Shown here: piece by piece, positions 34,251 to 45,836 of the stretch
How positions within the stretch are numbered: position 1 is the first letter of the stretch
Layout: each line of letters begins with the position of its first letter
From: Brachypodium distachyon
Taxonomy: Eukaryota > Streptophyta > Magnoliopsida > Poales > Poaceae
Length of the DNA stretch: 64,000 nucleotides
Assembly: GCF_000005505.3 (NCBI RefSeq)
Contig: NC_016131.3
Location: 39,656,855-39,720,854, forward strand
Direction of reading: 5' to 3'
The notes under the pieces: generated by a model
Database searches by the model: none
Told to the model about the DNA's origin: nothing
Seen by the model: the letters and a program-made list of their open reading frames with translations, nothing else
Translations under genes and position numbers: made by a program

Positions 34251-35589
34251 CAGTATGGCTAATCAAGAAGTTTTTGGAGGTTTAGTCAAAATCTCTCGGA
34301 TACTGAAGTAAGATAGCTAAAAAGATTCACCTGGCACGGTTGAATCGTGCAAATAGGCCAAAGCGACGAGCCGCAATTGACCCGTTGGACTTGGTCCTCT
34401 TGAGCGCAGGTACAGACACTGACGGCTCGATATTTGGGTCCCTCGAGCCTGTCATATGGGTCTGTACCGGCGGGTCATTTTCCTCTCTGCCGTGCTTCTT
34501 TGCCGATGGAGAAGCGCTGCTTAGATCATTACCGGGTCACTGAAATCAAAGCCATGATTAGAAATAATTCATGTGTGAAATCATAGGTGATGTGTAACAT
34601 TGTCAAGTATTTTAGATGAAACATTGATGTGGATACTTTGGATAATATGGATATTTATGTGATGACATGTATCTTGTTTGGACTTAGTGTTTTGCTAGTG
34701 GTGTGCTGGTCCATTAGTTTCTTATGTGAAAACATGGCGTGAATTGTGTGAAACTTACCCTAAGTCAAGTCGTGGACTTGTGCTCGTACTGGTTATTTGT
34801 GTGTTCGCTTTCAGGTGTTGCCGGAGCTAGAGGAACGTGGTCGATGACGGGATCGAGGGACGAAGCTTGGGAGAAGCTGAGGTCGGGGATCATGGTCATG
34901 CAGAACGTTCGTGCGAAAAAACAATGGAAGTGAAGGCTCCGATGATCCGGAAGGGCACTGGTTTGTCGTACGTTGTTTATACCGGAGATGTACGGTATTG
35001 GAGATACTCGATACGTGATGGTCAAGTTTTGAAGACATCACAAGAAGAGTTGATGGCATGGAGTGGCATCGACGTGAAGATATGTATGTCCAGCCGTGGC
35101 TGGATGAGAGCTGTTAAAAGATTAAACAGTAGCGTCATCAAGATGGCGTCGGATGGAAAAGTGGTCCACATGAAAGTTGTGCGCGTCCTCGAGGCGAACA
35201 ACTTTGATTTTGGAGTCGTCTCAATCCAAGGTCGTATGCGGGCCCCACGGGCAAAATACCGACCGGGACAGAGGAGTTCGTGTTGGATTCGGACTCGGTT
35301 TAGGGTCGCGAATTTTCTTTTATAAATAGAGGGCATCCTAGCTAGGGTTTTAGCAAGGACGTGAGGAAACTCAGAGCTTTGGATCTAGATCAATTCTTGG
35401 AGAGTTCTTGGATGCATGGTTGCATCTTTTGTAATCGATCGACATCATTGCAATAAAGAGATTCGTTTTGAAGACATCACAAGAAGAGTTGATGGCATGG
35501 AGTGGCATCGACGTGAAGATATGTAGGTCCAGCCGTGGCTGGATGAGAGCTGTTTAAAGGTTAAACACTAGCACTTTGTAGTTATCATG

Positions 35590-37550
35590 AAGGATCAAAC
35601 TCTGTTAAGGAGGTGCGTCAGGACATGTACAAAAAGGAGTACATGAGATTTGAGATGAATACAGGTGAATCTTTAGATGAATTCTTTGCACGCTTTAATA
35701 AGATTCTCAGCAACTTACGTGCATTAGGTGTTACTTATACTGATGGTGAGGCTTCTAGGCAACTTTTGAGTGCATTAGATATGTCCATATAGGAGATGAA
35801 AGTTACATCTATTAGAGAATCTACTGTCATGAGCACACTTACACTTGATATTCTGTACTCAAAATTGAAAACTCATGAATTAGATATTCTTGCTAGGAGA
35901 ACCGGTTCCAAATCAATTGCACTTGTTACTAACCCTGACAGCTCTAATGATGGTACTTCTACATATTGCTATGCTCTGTCTTCTTTGTCTCAACTAACTG
36001 ATGAACAGCTAGAGCAATACCCAGAGGAAGAATTGGCACTCCTCACCTCTCGTTTTACACGTGCCCTACAAAATGTTCGTTCAAGGAAGAGAGGTGGGAA
36101 CAATGCTCCAAGGTGCTTTGAATGTGGTGATCCAAATCACTCTTGCCAAAATTGTCCTAAATTCTTATCCAAGATGGCGAAAGAAGAAAATGGGGAGGAC
36201 AAGAAGAAGAAGCGCTCCTTCAACATCAAGAATAAAAAGAGGGGCGACTTTGCTCGAGCGGTGGCTCACAGTATTTTCTCTGTAATCAATGAATATGGTG
36301 AACCATGCTTGAGTGATGTGGATATCGAGTCTGATGAAGATGATGCATCCAAAGGCAAGCGCGACATTAATGGGATGTGTCTTATGGCTAGCAACAAGAG
36401 TGTTACCTCCTGCGACGACTACGACAGTGACAGCAGCAATGAGGTAGAACTTTCTTATGATGAATTACTTAAAAGTGCTAGTAAATTGAGTTCCTTGCTT
36501 GATCATGCTACTAAAAGAATTAAGAAATATGACTTGAAAATTGCATCCTTGAATTCTGAAATTACTAAATTTAAGTCTATGATTCCTGATGATGATTCCT
36601 GCAAGTCTTGTGATTCTATATATTCTGAGCTTACCTCTTTGCGTTCTATTCATGATGATACTCTTGATAAGCTTAGAGTTGCATTAGAAAACAATGAGAA
36701 ACCTATTGTGCATAAACGTAAACAAATTAATGATGCTAGCATGGATACTTCTGATTTGACAGATTCAATTTCTTGTAATAATTGTCATATTCTTGAATTG
36801 AAGTTGAAAGATGCAAATGCTAGGGTTTCTCATGTTGAAAATGCTTTACACATCCATGAGGTTTCTTTGTGCGCTAATTGTAAAAGTGGAAAACAAATCA
36901 TGGATCGTGCTTGTGATAATTGTATTGCCCTGTCTCACCAAGTTAATTATTTACAAGTATCTTTGCAGAAATTTTCTAGTGGGCACAAAAATCTGAATAT
37001 GATCTTAGATAAGTCTAAAGTGAGTAAAAACAAGACCGGACTTGGTTTTAATGCATATGCTCATTTTAATGCTAATCCACCCACTATAGTTAAGTCAGTA
37101 GGCAATGGAATTTTTGAAACAACTGACAAGCCAACCAATGTGATTTTTAGATCTGCTGGCATCATGTCTAATGATACTTCAACAAGTGCAAATGTAGGTC
37201 ATACATCACATGCTAAACTTGGAAGTAGGTACACTTGCACTTATTGTAATAAACCTGGACATGCTGTAGGTTCTTGTTTTAGACTAGCTAGAGTAATTAA
37301 AAAGGAAAGAAAACAAGCTAGATCTAATTCCTTCAATGCACATTATGCTCATGATAAAACTACTACTCCCCGTTATGTGCCTAGGGTGAATGTTTTACCT
37401 TCCATTTCCACTTGCACGAGGCATGTACAATCTGTCCCAATGTATAAAGAAAATCGTGCTCTGCCTACTCGTCGTGTATCTCAGTACTGGATACCTAAAA
37501 GCTTTTTATCTAACCCCAGTACTGAGATCTCGGCATGTGTTTGTTTGTAG
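35590..37550 (+). pseudogene. Copia (SIRE-type) gag
   Basis: Homology starts near 35590 (FEMNTGESLDEFFARFNKIL), before an in-frame TAG at about 35790. The main frame of 584 codons then follows. It has a CCHC knuckle CFECGDPNHSCQNC (near 36115), a long Ser/Asp/Lys-rich region with coiled-coil segments, several Cys pairs (CKSC, CNNC, CANC, CDNC), and a second knuckle CTYCNKPGHAVGSC (near 37230). This long two-knuckle gag is characteristic of the SIRE/Maximus lineage. The frame stops at 37550, and protease begins in the next frame. Confidence 0.8.
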
Positions 37551-37559
37551 GCACTTCGC

Positions 37560-37660
37560 GTGAGGAAGGAGAACATATGGCTAGTGGACTCCGGTTATTC
37601 TCGTCACATGACCGGTGATAAAAATTGGTTCTCCTTCCTCAAACGTGCATCATGCCAAAA
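37560..37660 (+). pseudogene. Copia protease start (truncated)
   Basis: The short frame contains NIWLVDSGYSRHMTGDKNWF. Related SIRE elements have VDSGCSRHMTGD at this point, so the conserved Cys is changed to Tyr. Homology ends about 30 codons in, at the junction with the family B antisense ORF. Confidence 0.7.
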
Positions 37661-37689
37661 AACGGCAGGGCTTGTCAGATGCTTCGGTG

Positions 37690-38582
37690 ATCACCTTTTC
37701 TCGGGGCCTGTCGGGCCTATAGGGAGCCACTTTAGGGTCAATCTCGCAGGGCTCCGACTCGCCCAAGTCAGTAAGCCGCCGAACTCGTCAACACACTTCA
37801 GTCGAAAAAAATTCCTCGATACTAATTCGGGTCGGGTCATGAACCCCCCGATATGCCCACATGGGATGAGCACGAGCCTGCAGAGGCTGAATTCTTCTCC
37901 GGATAAAGGCGGCAATGAGGTGAATTCCAGTCACCTTCAACTGAGGAGTCTCCATGAGAGACAGGACTCGGGCCAACAAAGTCTTGGCTTCTTCGCCCTA
38001 TATTCCTCCCAACTTATGGCTCCAGGCCGTCGTCTTCTTCACCGACGCGGTCGCGGAGAATTCGGGAAGACTGAAGCCGCGCCCTTTGGCCGGCACATCC
38101 ATGACATAGAACCACCTCGATTTCCATCGAGAAGATGATACCCTCTCTCAGAGGTTTAAGAATTTGGCATCCACCTGAGTTTGAATGTCCACACATCCAA
38201 TCGCGTCTTTGCCCTGGTGCTTGATGGTGAACATCCTCTTCCAGAGACCCATATGGGGATTTATTTCAAGAATGCATTCACACAACGTCACGAAGCACGC
38301 GATGGGGAGGTAGGAGTTTGGAGATTGATTATGAAGTTGGAGCCCGTAGGCCAAAAGCAAGCTACGAAGGAAATGGTGGACTGGGAATGCTAAACCACAG
38401 GTGATGAAATCATAATGCACCACTCGCTCTCCATGCATGGGGCGAGGGATTACCACCTCGCTAGGAAAACGCACATGCCCTCGCCGCAGAGACAGCAGCC
38501 CTTCCTCTTGCATGCCAGCCACCCTCTCGCGATCCCCGGAGGACAGCGGCCAAGCTTCCGCGCTTTTCTTGTTCTTCCCCAT
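37690..38582 (-). pseudogene. Antisense coding region of family B, N-terminal part (Transposase_28-like)
   Basis: The minus-strand ATG at 38582 begins MGKNKKSAEAWPLSS. The domain has VVHYDFITCGLAFPVHHFLR, LLLAYGLQLHNQSPNSYLPI and CFVTLCECILEINPHMGLWK, typical of the 'putative gypsy type transposon' (Transposase_28) family. After a frame change near 38160 it continues through 37979-37788 with MWAYRGVHDPTRISIEEFF. It is split from its C-terminal part by the Copia fragment. Confidence 0.7.
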
Positions 38583-40121
38583 ATCGAAGGGTTTTTGGCT
38601 ATGGAAGCTAAAGTCTTGGGCGCCTGAGCTCTGGGTGCGGGGAGGAAGAAGGGTTAAAACTAAATTTACCCCACCTCTAGTTCTATCCTTGCCCTGGCAG
38701 AAAATCCGGGACGCACTATCTCAGTCATGGCCACGTGTTCTGCATCAATCGGAATACGAAACGGCAAAGATGAAAGTAACTGCTTACTTCCTAAGGCGCA
38801 AGAATCAATGAGATCATCATTGTGTCTTGTTTACTGTGCGAAGTGTGATCGTTTCTCCACTGACGCACGCCTACAGTGTGCCTAGCTGTCAGGCTAGGCC
38901 GTAGATCCAGTCACATCGGATGACTAAACGGCTCTTCACCTCCAGAAGGTACGTGATCAATGACAAAGTCTGACTCGAATATCTTGACCCGAAATTATCT
39001 CCCATACAGGATGACAGAGTTTATCTTAAATGTTGAAACTCATATTGAGTCTCGACCGTGAATACCAAGACTCTCATTCGAGTCGCGAACTAATCAGCTG
39101 TTGCTTTATACTAGCTACGGACTTCATTCAGTCAGCTATTGTTTATTCTTTACTTATAACAACAAAAACAGGGCAATGCCTCTGACATAAAACCATCGAT
39201 TTCATATAATTGACTCAAGTAAGTCGCACCGGCTACATCACCTCAGTTTTTTATGTTCATTCGCATAATAGTAGGACTCTTGGGTTTCGTCCAAAGAGCC
39301 TGGAGCCGAACCAGCTGCGCTGCTCTAGTAAAATACATGCTCATTGCATGAAGATAAGCCTCATGGATCTCTCCATCGAGCCTGAAATCGTACCAGCTGC
39401 GTATTTCAGTAAATCCATGCTCATTGCATGAAGATAAGATCCGAAAGTTATCTTACGGGCCTGGGATCGTACTAGCTACGTTATCTCCAGTCAAATCCAT
39501 ACTCATTGTATGAAGGTAGGTCCTAAAAATTAGGCGTAGATATGCATCGACTGCATCCCTTCAATAACAACTTTCACTTAAGGGTCGCTCCCTGTAACCA
39601 TGTTCATTACATGAAGATAAGATTCGTAGGCTTCATACAGGGCTTGGAAAGGTACCAGTTGCGTGTTTTCAGTTTAAGCAATCTTGACAAACGAGTCGAG
39701 TACTTAAAAACTGGAATTTGACTCTATAAGACCCCAGCAGGCTAAGTCAAACTTCGTCAGTCGCCAGGTTCGAGCCCGGGGACTCGAATGCTGATGAAAG
39801 CTAGTGATGTTTTCGCCCTAGAGCGATTAACTGGACTCGACTTCTCGAGTATCTGGGCGCATTAAGCATATATCCCTATGATTCCTATTCACCGCATGGA
39901 TTCACTATCAGCTCATATTGTGGAACTGTTATTTAACAGTCAAGCATTAAAGCATCGACTCAGACACTCTCTGAATCGAAAATACTTCTCATTCGAAGTA
40001 CAAATCAATGAAACTCCAAATCTGCTGCATTATGCAACTGGCTCAACAACAGAATAAGCTCATTCTTTACGAGAAAAGTCCCTAGTTGAGTCTTCAACTC
40101 AATCAGGCACTTGGGGGCTAC
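38583..40121 (+). mobile_element. 3' non-coding internal region of the family B element
   Basis: No gene is recognised. It includes imperfect tandem repeats (39280-39690), the 'ggttcgagcccggggactcga' landmark (39768) shared with the copy at 9308, and the purine-rich 'cacttgggggctac' tract just before the 3' LTR. Confidence 0.6.
39280..39690 (+). repeat. Imperfect tandem repeat, about 80-100-bp unit, four copies
   Basis: The landmark 'catgctcattgcatgaagataag' recurs near 39333, 39413, 39495 and 39597 with substitutions. Each is followed by 'cctggga.cgtaccagctgcgt' type sequence. Spacing is 80, 82 and 102 bases. Confidence 0.7.
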
Positions 40122-40410
40122 TAACGTGGTTATGACTAACCACGTACCCGACTCGAGTATACTCGGTACAGCCCAGCTAGGGGCCCACAAGGAAGCCTAC
40201 TTCGACTCCAGGAGTCTACATGCCAAATCTTGTGACTCAAGACAAGGAAGGTTAATTAGAGTATATCTCCTCATTGTAACCGATTTGGACTCTACCTGAG
40301 ACCTGAGTTCCTGCATATATAAAAGACTAGGAGGGGGAGCCAAGTGGAAGACCCAACTTAGATACAAGTCGCCTAGACACACTTGACGACTCGGCGCATC
40401 TAGACTCTGG
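40122..40410 (+). repeat. 3' LTR of family B, truncated
   Basis: It begins TAACGTGGTTATGACTAACC (first G of the expected TG changed to A), is colinear with the 5' LTR, including TATATAAAAGACTAGGAGG, and stops at 'catctagactctgg'. About 200 bp of U5 are missing where Copia LTR sequence begins. Confidence 0.8.
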
Positions 40411-41364
40411 CAATAGTCCATTCATGAAGTGGGATGAGGAGAGTGGGGATAGTGGGCCTGATCAGCCCAAGCCCAAGTTTTAATAAATTCTGAAAAATCT
40501 CAAAAGCCCATTCATGAAGTGGGATGAGGGGAGTGGGAATAGTCACACCTTGCTAGTTTAGAGTGAGTGAGACCAACATATAAGGGATGTTGCTTCTCAC
40601 CTAGTAAGCAAGTGAGCAAGAGAAATCCCCACGCACTCCTCGTCAGGACGCGCGCGTCGTATTTCGTGGATTGAGTTCGAGCCGAGCCGAGCCGTGCCGT
40701 GACGTGCCGGTGCGGGGACGGGCTTCTTATCTTTTGGTCACGCCCGCGGGATATTTTTGGAATCTGTTACGGACGCATGCAGATTTTGTGGAGTTGGTTC
40801 AGGTTTCCTAAACCAAACTGACTTATACCTGCGTGACTATATATACAGCTGCCCCATCCCTCCGATCAGTACGCAACACAACCGAGTTAGGGTTTCGCCT
40901 GCATCTCACTCTTGCACCGCCTTCGTAGTCTACTCCTCCCTGAGCACTAGCGTGCACCAGGGATCGGGAGATCAAGTCTCCGGAACCTTTCGCCTTTGCG
41001 ATCCTGTACGGGAGATGGCGAATAAGGTTTTTGGGAAGCGCTCCACGCGACTGCTTGCTTTCCAGCAACCATGGGTCGTCTACCTCTTCGAACCGGCGGG
41101 TGTGCGACTCGCCGCCGTCTTCTTCGTCAACAACTTCGTCAAGCGAATGCAACAGCAACGGCTTCCTCTCCACTGCAACAATACGTACACCGTGATGCGA
41201 TCTACTGTTTAGTTATGATCTGCGAGATTATGATATTGTTGATTTTGTTGTTGAATACTTCTAGTATATTTGAGATGCATATGCTAGTTGCTAGTATCGT
41301 CATGATCTATATTCTAAAATTACTCATTAAGTTGTTATTCTAAAAATTGTTTAATTTTCCAACA
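40411..41364 (+). repeat. 5' LTR of Copia element C (rearranged 5' end)
   Basis: From 40449 it matches the 3' LTR ('gtgggcc.gatcagcccaagcccaag...') and ends 'ttttccaaca' at 41364. The first dozen bases expected from the 3' LTR (TGTTAGAATTTG) are absent. They are replaced by a second copy of 'ccattcatgaagtgggatgagg.gagtggg' taken from about 90 bp further in. Confidence 0.75.
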
Positions 41365-41403
41365 ATCCAAAATCCTTATTTTAGTCAATTTCCTGATTTA
41401 ACT

Positions 41404-44400
41404 ATGAGTTTAGCCGATGCATTGAAGCCGGATAAATTTTCCGGGACGTACTTCAAGAGATGGCAATTAAAGGCCATTGTAACATCTCAAAAATTTCAAA
41501 TCCTTTCATATGCATTGCATCCATAAGCATTATGCCACAATTGCATATTTGAATTCAAATTTGAATCTCAAAAGGCTTTAAAAGAATTTTATTTCAATTT
41601 AAACCCTAAGGTTTACACCCATTTGAGCTTTGAATCTTCAAACCAATAAGGTTTTATCTTAAAAGGGCTTTATTGCATATATGAGCTATCCCATAATTTT
41701 TAAGTTCTTATTTGGCGTTGAAAAAGTATTTTATTTAAATAGTTATATAGTCCTAAAGGCATTTATAGGGCAAATGTAATTTTATATATTTTATTTTGAG
41801 GGGGAATTACTCCCAAAAGTTGAATCATGATAAAACATGATTTTACAATTTTTCTGAAATTTATTTGGGCCAAAGAAATAAGAAAAAGGGAAAAACAAAA
41901 GGCTAAAAGAAAAAAAAAAGGAGAAAACCGGACCAGCCTGGCCAAATGGGCCGAACCGGCCCAGTCCCGACCGCGCTCGACCGCGCCCGCACCGAACCGA
42001 GCCAGCTCCGTCCCCGCACGCGTGCCCGCAGACGCTGACAGTTGGGGCCCACCTGTCAGGCCTTTCTTCCCAGAAGGAAAGCGCCCGCTGAGTCCGCGCC
42101 GGACTCCCCGCGCCGCCGCCATCCCCGGAATCCGGAGATCCCGACCTTCCCGAAACCCACCGGCCGCGTCGCTATAAAGCCCCTGCCCTCCCCGTTCTTT
42201 TCCCCTCTCGCTCGCTCGAATCCACGTGGCCGCGCTGCCCAATTGCTCGTCGGAGACCCGCGGACGCCGCCGCCGATTTTTGTCACCGCCGGTTAGCCGC
42301 GAACCCTAGCTCCAAATCGGCCGGTGTCCTTTCTTCCTTGCCTCCTCGCGCACCCCGTGACGCGCAAAGCCCTCTCTTTTTCGCACTGCAGACGCCGAAG
42401 TGCCCCGCCCGAAGCTCACGCCGCCGCCGACCGCCTTCAGTCGTCCTAGGCAAGCGCGTCGACGTCCTCGAGGAGCGCCACCAACGCCATCGTCTTCGCC
42501 GTGCCGTGCCGCGTCGACCCAGCCCCTCCCCGAGTCGCCCGCTTTGCCGGAGCACCCCGCGCCGCCGCCGCCGGAGCCCGCGCCGTCGCCGGAACCCTAC
42601 GACTCGCCGTAGTTGAGGAGGTAAGATCCCGACCGTCCATCCTTCATCAACGGCCAAGATTAGAACATATTATTTCATTTTAATCGAACCGGTACCGTCC
42701 AATGAGATCACGCCACGTGGCATTATAATATAAAAATAAAAATGTAATTTTAATCTCCCGGTTTAATTAAATGCACTTTTGCAGAAAAGCCCCGTAACTT
42801 CAAATGATCATAACTTTTAAACCCTTTGGCCAAATTTGACAAACTTGACCTTTTTGGAAAGTTCTCAGCCTGTAGAATCTTTTGGCACTGCTTAAATTTG
42901 AATTTGAATATTTGAATCACAGTCAATTTACAGAATAGGGTTTAATGCCATTTAAATCATAACTAATTATCTAGAAATCCTTTTAAAATGAAATCAGTGC
43001 CCAAAATTTTGTTTTAATATCCTGTGTCCATTGGGACAGAGAAATAAACGTTTTGAATTAATTTATTTGACTGATGCCAACAAAACCTTCTTTAGGGTTT
43101 TTATAAATTGTTTTTGCCTTTTGTTTAAAACCCTAATGCATTATTTTTAATTACCAATGTTTAAAATCAGTTGATCACCCAAATAAAAGTAATTTGATGA
43201 ACCGTGCTGGGTGGGCTGCTTTGAGGAAGTGGAGATGTATGCGACCTCAGGTCCATTTCTATGGGTCCATTTCTATGAGTCGTCTCGCCATTTCTATGGG
43301 AGCGCCTGCGTTGCAACTGAGGAATGCTACCCGGGGTAACCAGAGACTGGACTAGTTTCCTGTTTAGTAGCTTCCAGTACAATCACATGATATTATGGGC
43401 TCTGCCAGGATGGATGTAAGAAATATGAACCTGGATCCGAGGTAACATCGGTATGTAGCCGTGTAGGTTGGAACGCGTCCCTTAGGTGGTTTGGGAGAAT
43501 ATGTTCTGAAAATTCCTGTAATCGATACCGTTGCTACTCTATCCTGAGGACAGCAAGGGATTAACACGTCGATTTCTTGTGGGTAAAGTGTACCACCTCT
43601 CGAGAGTGTCAAACTAAGTACTTAGCCGTGTCCCCGGTTACGGACAATTATGAGCAACTAGATATTGGGGCTGTAAGGAAGGTCTCACTCATTCCAATTT
43701 TCTAATAAAATGAATGGATTGAACTGGGTAGGAGCATTGATGTTTCTACTCAATGTGCCTAGGTTAATAGGAGCATGGGGGTTTTCTACCCCGTGTCCAA
43801 TAGAATTCAAAACTATTTAATTAAAAATGATAGAATTGAACAATGATGCTTTTACGCAAATAGCCAAACCCCTCCTAGCCAAAATATGCATGTACTTGGT
43901 AGGTCCTTTATAACTCTGATGAACTTGCTAAAACATTCAAATGTATTGACCACGTAGTGGCTGCAATTAACAATGCAGGTGGATCCGACGATGAGTGAGG
44001 TTCATCGTTATGTTGTGGGTCATGTGCTTACATTCCAACATGCTCTCACCTTGGAGTAGTGTGGCCCTTATGTTCTACCCTTTTTCCGCTATAGTATTTT
44101 GAAACATCGTTTTATGATGATGAAACAGTATTTGTTTTATGCTGGCCCAAGAGGTCATGCGAGGTTGTAAGTACTATTAAATTCTGGATGATGCGATGTA
44201 ATAAAGTACTTTGTCCTTTGTTTCTGTATATTTCATCATGAAACTGTGTGTGCTAGTGAGTCGATCCAGGGACTAGCACAGTAAGCACAGAGATCGAACC
44301 CGTGTAAGGGGAGGATCGCTTCAGCCATGCTCTGGTTGGAGACTCTGAAAGTGTTCTGGGTGACAGACGTTAAACCCGAGGGAGATTTATCTGAGGAAGC

Positions 44401-45010
44401 TCAGAAAAGTTTCCTGGATGCCAATATTGCCTTCAGAGGATGCATTTTGAGTGTTCTTTCTGACCGTCTTTTGTGATGTGTACATGAACATAGAAGACGG
44501 GAAGGAGATGTGAGATGCACTGGATGCTAAATTCGGTGCAACCGATGCAGGCAGTGAACTGTATACCATGGAGTCGCTGAACGACTACAAGATGGTGGAT
44601 AACCGTTTTATAGTTGAACAGGCGCATGAGATACAGATCATTCTGAGAGAGCTCAAACTTCCGAACTGTGAACTGCCTGACAAGTACGTGGCTGGATGCA
44701 TTATTGCAAAGTTCCCTCCTGCGTGGACATCACTAAGAGGGCTGCTGATTTTCCATCTAGCGCCAATATGGTACGGAGGAATTTTTACGGCAACAGAAAG
44801 AACAAAGGGAAAAAGTCCACTGTTGTTAACAATAACAAGCCTGCGCGGACTACTAGCTTCAAGAAGAAGAAGAAAGTAAACAAAGGCGAGATGAATAGTT
44901 TCACCTGTGGAGAGCTTGGCCACTTTTGCAGAGACTGTCTTGATCATGCAGATCGGAGAGGGAAAACAGGGCAAAAGACTGTCAACGTCGTCACCCCTAG
45001 CAACAGTTAG
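41404..45010 (+). pseudogene. Copia element C gag, split by a solo LTR
   Basis: The ATG at 41404 starts MSLADALKPDKFSGTYFKRW. The frame is interrupted at 41477 by the solo LTR and resumes at 44324 in the same frame with LWLETLKVFWV. Further on are in-frame stops, the segment MVDNRFIVEQAHEIQ and GCIIAKFPPAW, a deletion near 44750, and a zinc knuckle region near 44900 (FTCGELGHFCRDC) in which the first Cys of the usual CFTC is lost. Confidence 0.8.
41473..44328 (+). mobile_element. Solo LTR (2,846 bp) with 5-bp target duplication GCCAT
   Basis: It starts TGTAACATCTCAAAAATTTC at 41478 and ends GGATCGCTTCA at 44323, flanked by GCCAT at 41473-41477 and 44324-44328. The length, the start and the internal promoter-like CGCTATAAAGCCCC (near 42170) fit the long LTRs of Tekay/RIRE3-type Gypsy elements. 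Open frames in its GC-rich centre (41763-42660, both strands) have no recognised domain. Its removal restores the Copia gag frame. Confidence 0.88.
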
Positions 45011-45836
45011 ACGTTAGGTATTTTACCTACGGCTCTTTCAGTATTTCAATCTCCATGTTGGTGGATTGATACGGGTGCTAATGTTCATGTATGCTCTGGC
45101 ATCTCTTTGTTTACTTCTTACCAGCATGGAAGGGATTCAACCGTTTTGATGGGGAACGGGTCTCATGCAGCTGTTCGTGGTGTTGGTATGGTCGATCGGA
45201 AGTTTACTTCGAGGAAGATTGTGCGGCTAAGGAACGTGATGCATTCCCCTCCATGAAAAAGAATCTCGTTAGGGTTCCCTTTTATGCAAAGATGGTTTTA
45301 AGTTAGTTTTAGAGTCTAATAAAGCAGTTGTGTCCAAACATGGACAATTTATTGGTAAAGTCTATGAGTGTGGAGGCTTGTTCCGTTTTTTCCTTTCTGA
45401 TTTTAGTGACATATCAATGAACCATATTTGTGGCAGTGTTAATGATGATGCAAGTGTTTGGCACTCTCGTTTATGTCATATTAATTTTGGTTTAATGTCT
45501 CGGTTATCCACTATGAGTTTAATTCCTACTTTCACCATTGCCAAAGGTTCTAAGTGCCATAGTAGTGTGCTATCAAAGCAACCCCGAAAGCCCCATACGG
45601 CGACCGAGGAGAGAAATCTGGCACCTCTATAACTCATACATTCTGATCTTTGTGAGATGAATGGTGTGTTGACAAAAGGTGGAAAGAGGTATTTCATGAC
45701 GTTAATCGATGATGCTACTTGATTCTTATATTTATTTGTTGCGAACTAAAGATGAGGCTTTAGACTACTTTAAAATCTATAAGGCTGAAGTTGAAAATCA
45801 ATTGGAGAGAAAGATCAAACGTTTTAGGTCGGATCA
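45011..45836 (+). pseudogene. Copia element C protease and integrase N-terminus
   Basis: The protease motif is WWIDTGANVHVCSG (Asp at about 45068), the Copia-type DTG(A) active site. A pre-integrase and HHCC finger region follows (VWHSRLCHINFGLMSRL, then a changed CHSS...). The start of the catalytic core is LIHSDLCEMNG ... KRYFMTLIDDAT, with stops at about 45630 and 45720. Homology ends at KRFRSD (about 45836), where the segment with the second catalytic Asp and Glu should begin. Confidence 0.8.

Larger units (their letters stand above)
34560..37660 (+). mobile_element. SIRE/Maximus-type Copia fragment inserted in family B
   Basis: An LTR-like part (to about 35463, with TTTTATAAATAGAGGGCATC near 35318) is followed by a Copia gag and the first codons of protease. 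There is no integrase, RT or second LTR. The insertion interrupts the antisense coding region of the family B element between 37690 and 34250. A 110-bp segment from within the LTR is duplicated just after it (35466-35575). Confidence 0.7.
23817..40410 (+). mobile_element. Gypsy family B element (Tat lineage), gag-protease only, with two nested insertions
   Basis: The 5' LTR (23817-24300) and truncated 3' LTR (40122-40410) enclose gag and protease (24882-27610), a 51-bp minisatellite, and an antisense coding region (31368-38582, minus). No RT, RNase H or integrase is present anywhere inside. It contains a minus-strand Gypsy gag/leader fragment (about 28540-31360) and a SIRE-type Copia fragment (about 34560-37660). 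The 3' LTR is cut off where the Copia LTR begins, so no target duplication can be checked. Confidence 0.75.

Noticed and set aside
41763..42660. GC-rich open frames on both strands as genes
   Set aside because: They lie within the solo LTR bounded by GCCAT duplications and have no conserved motif.
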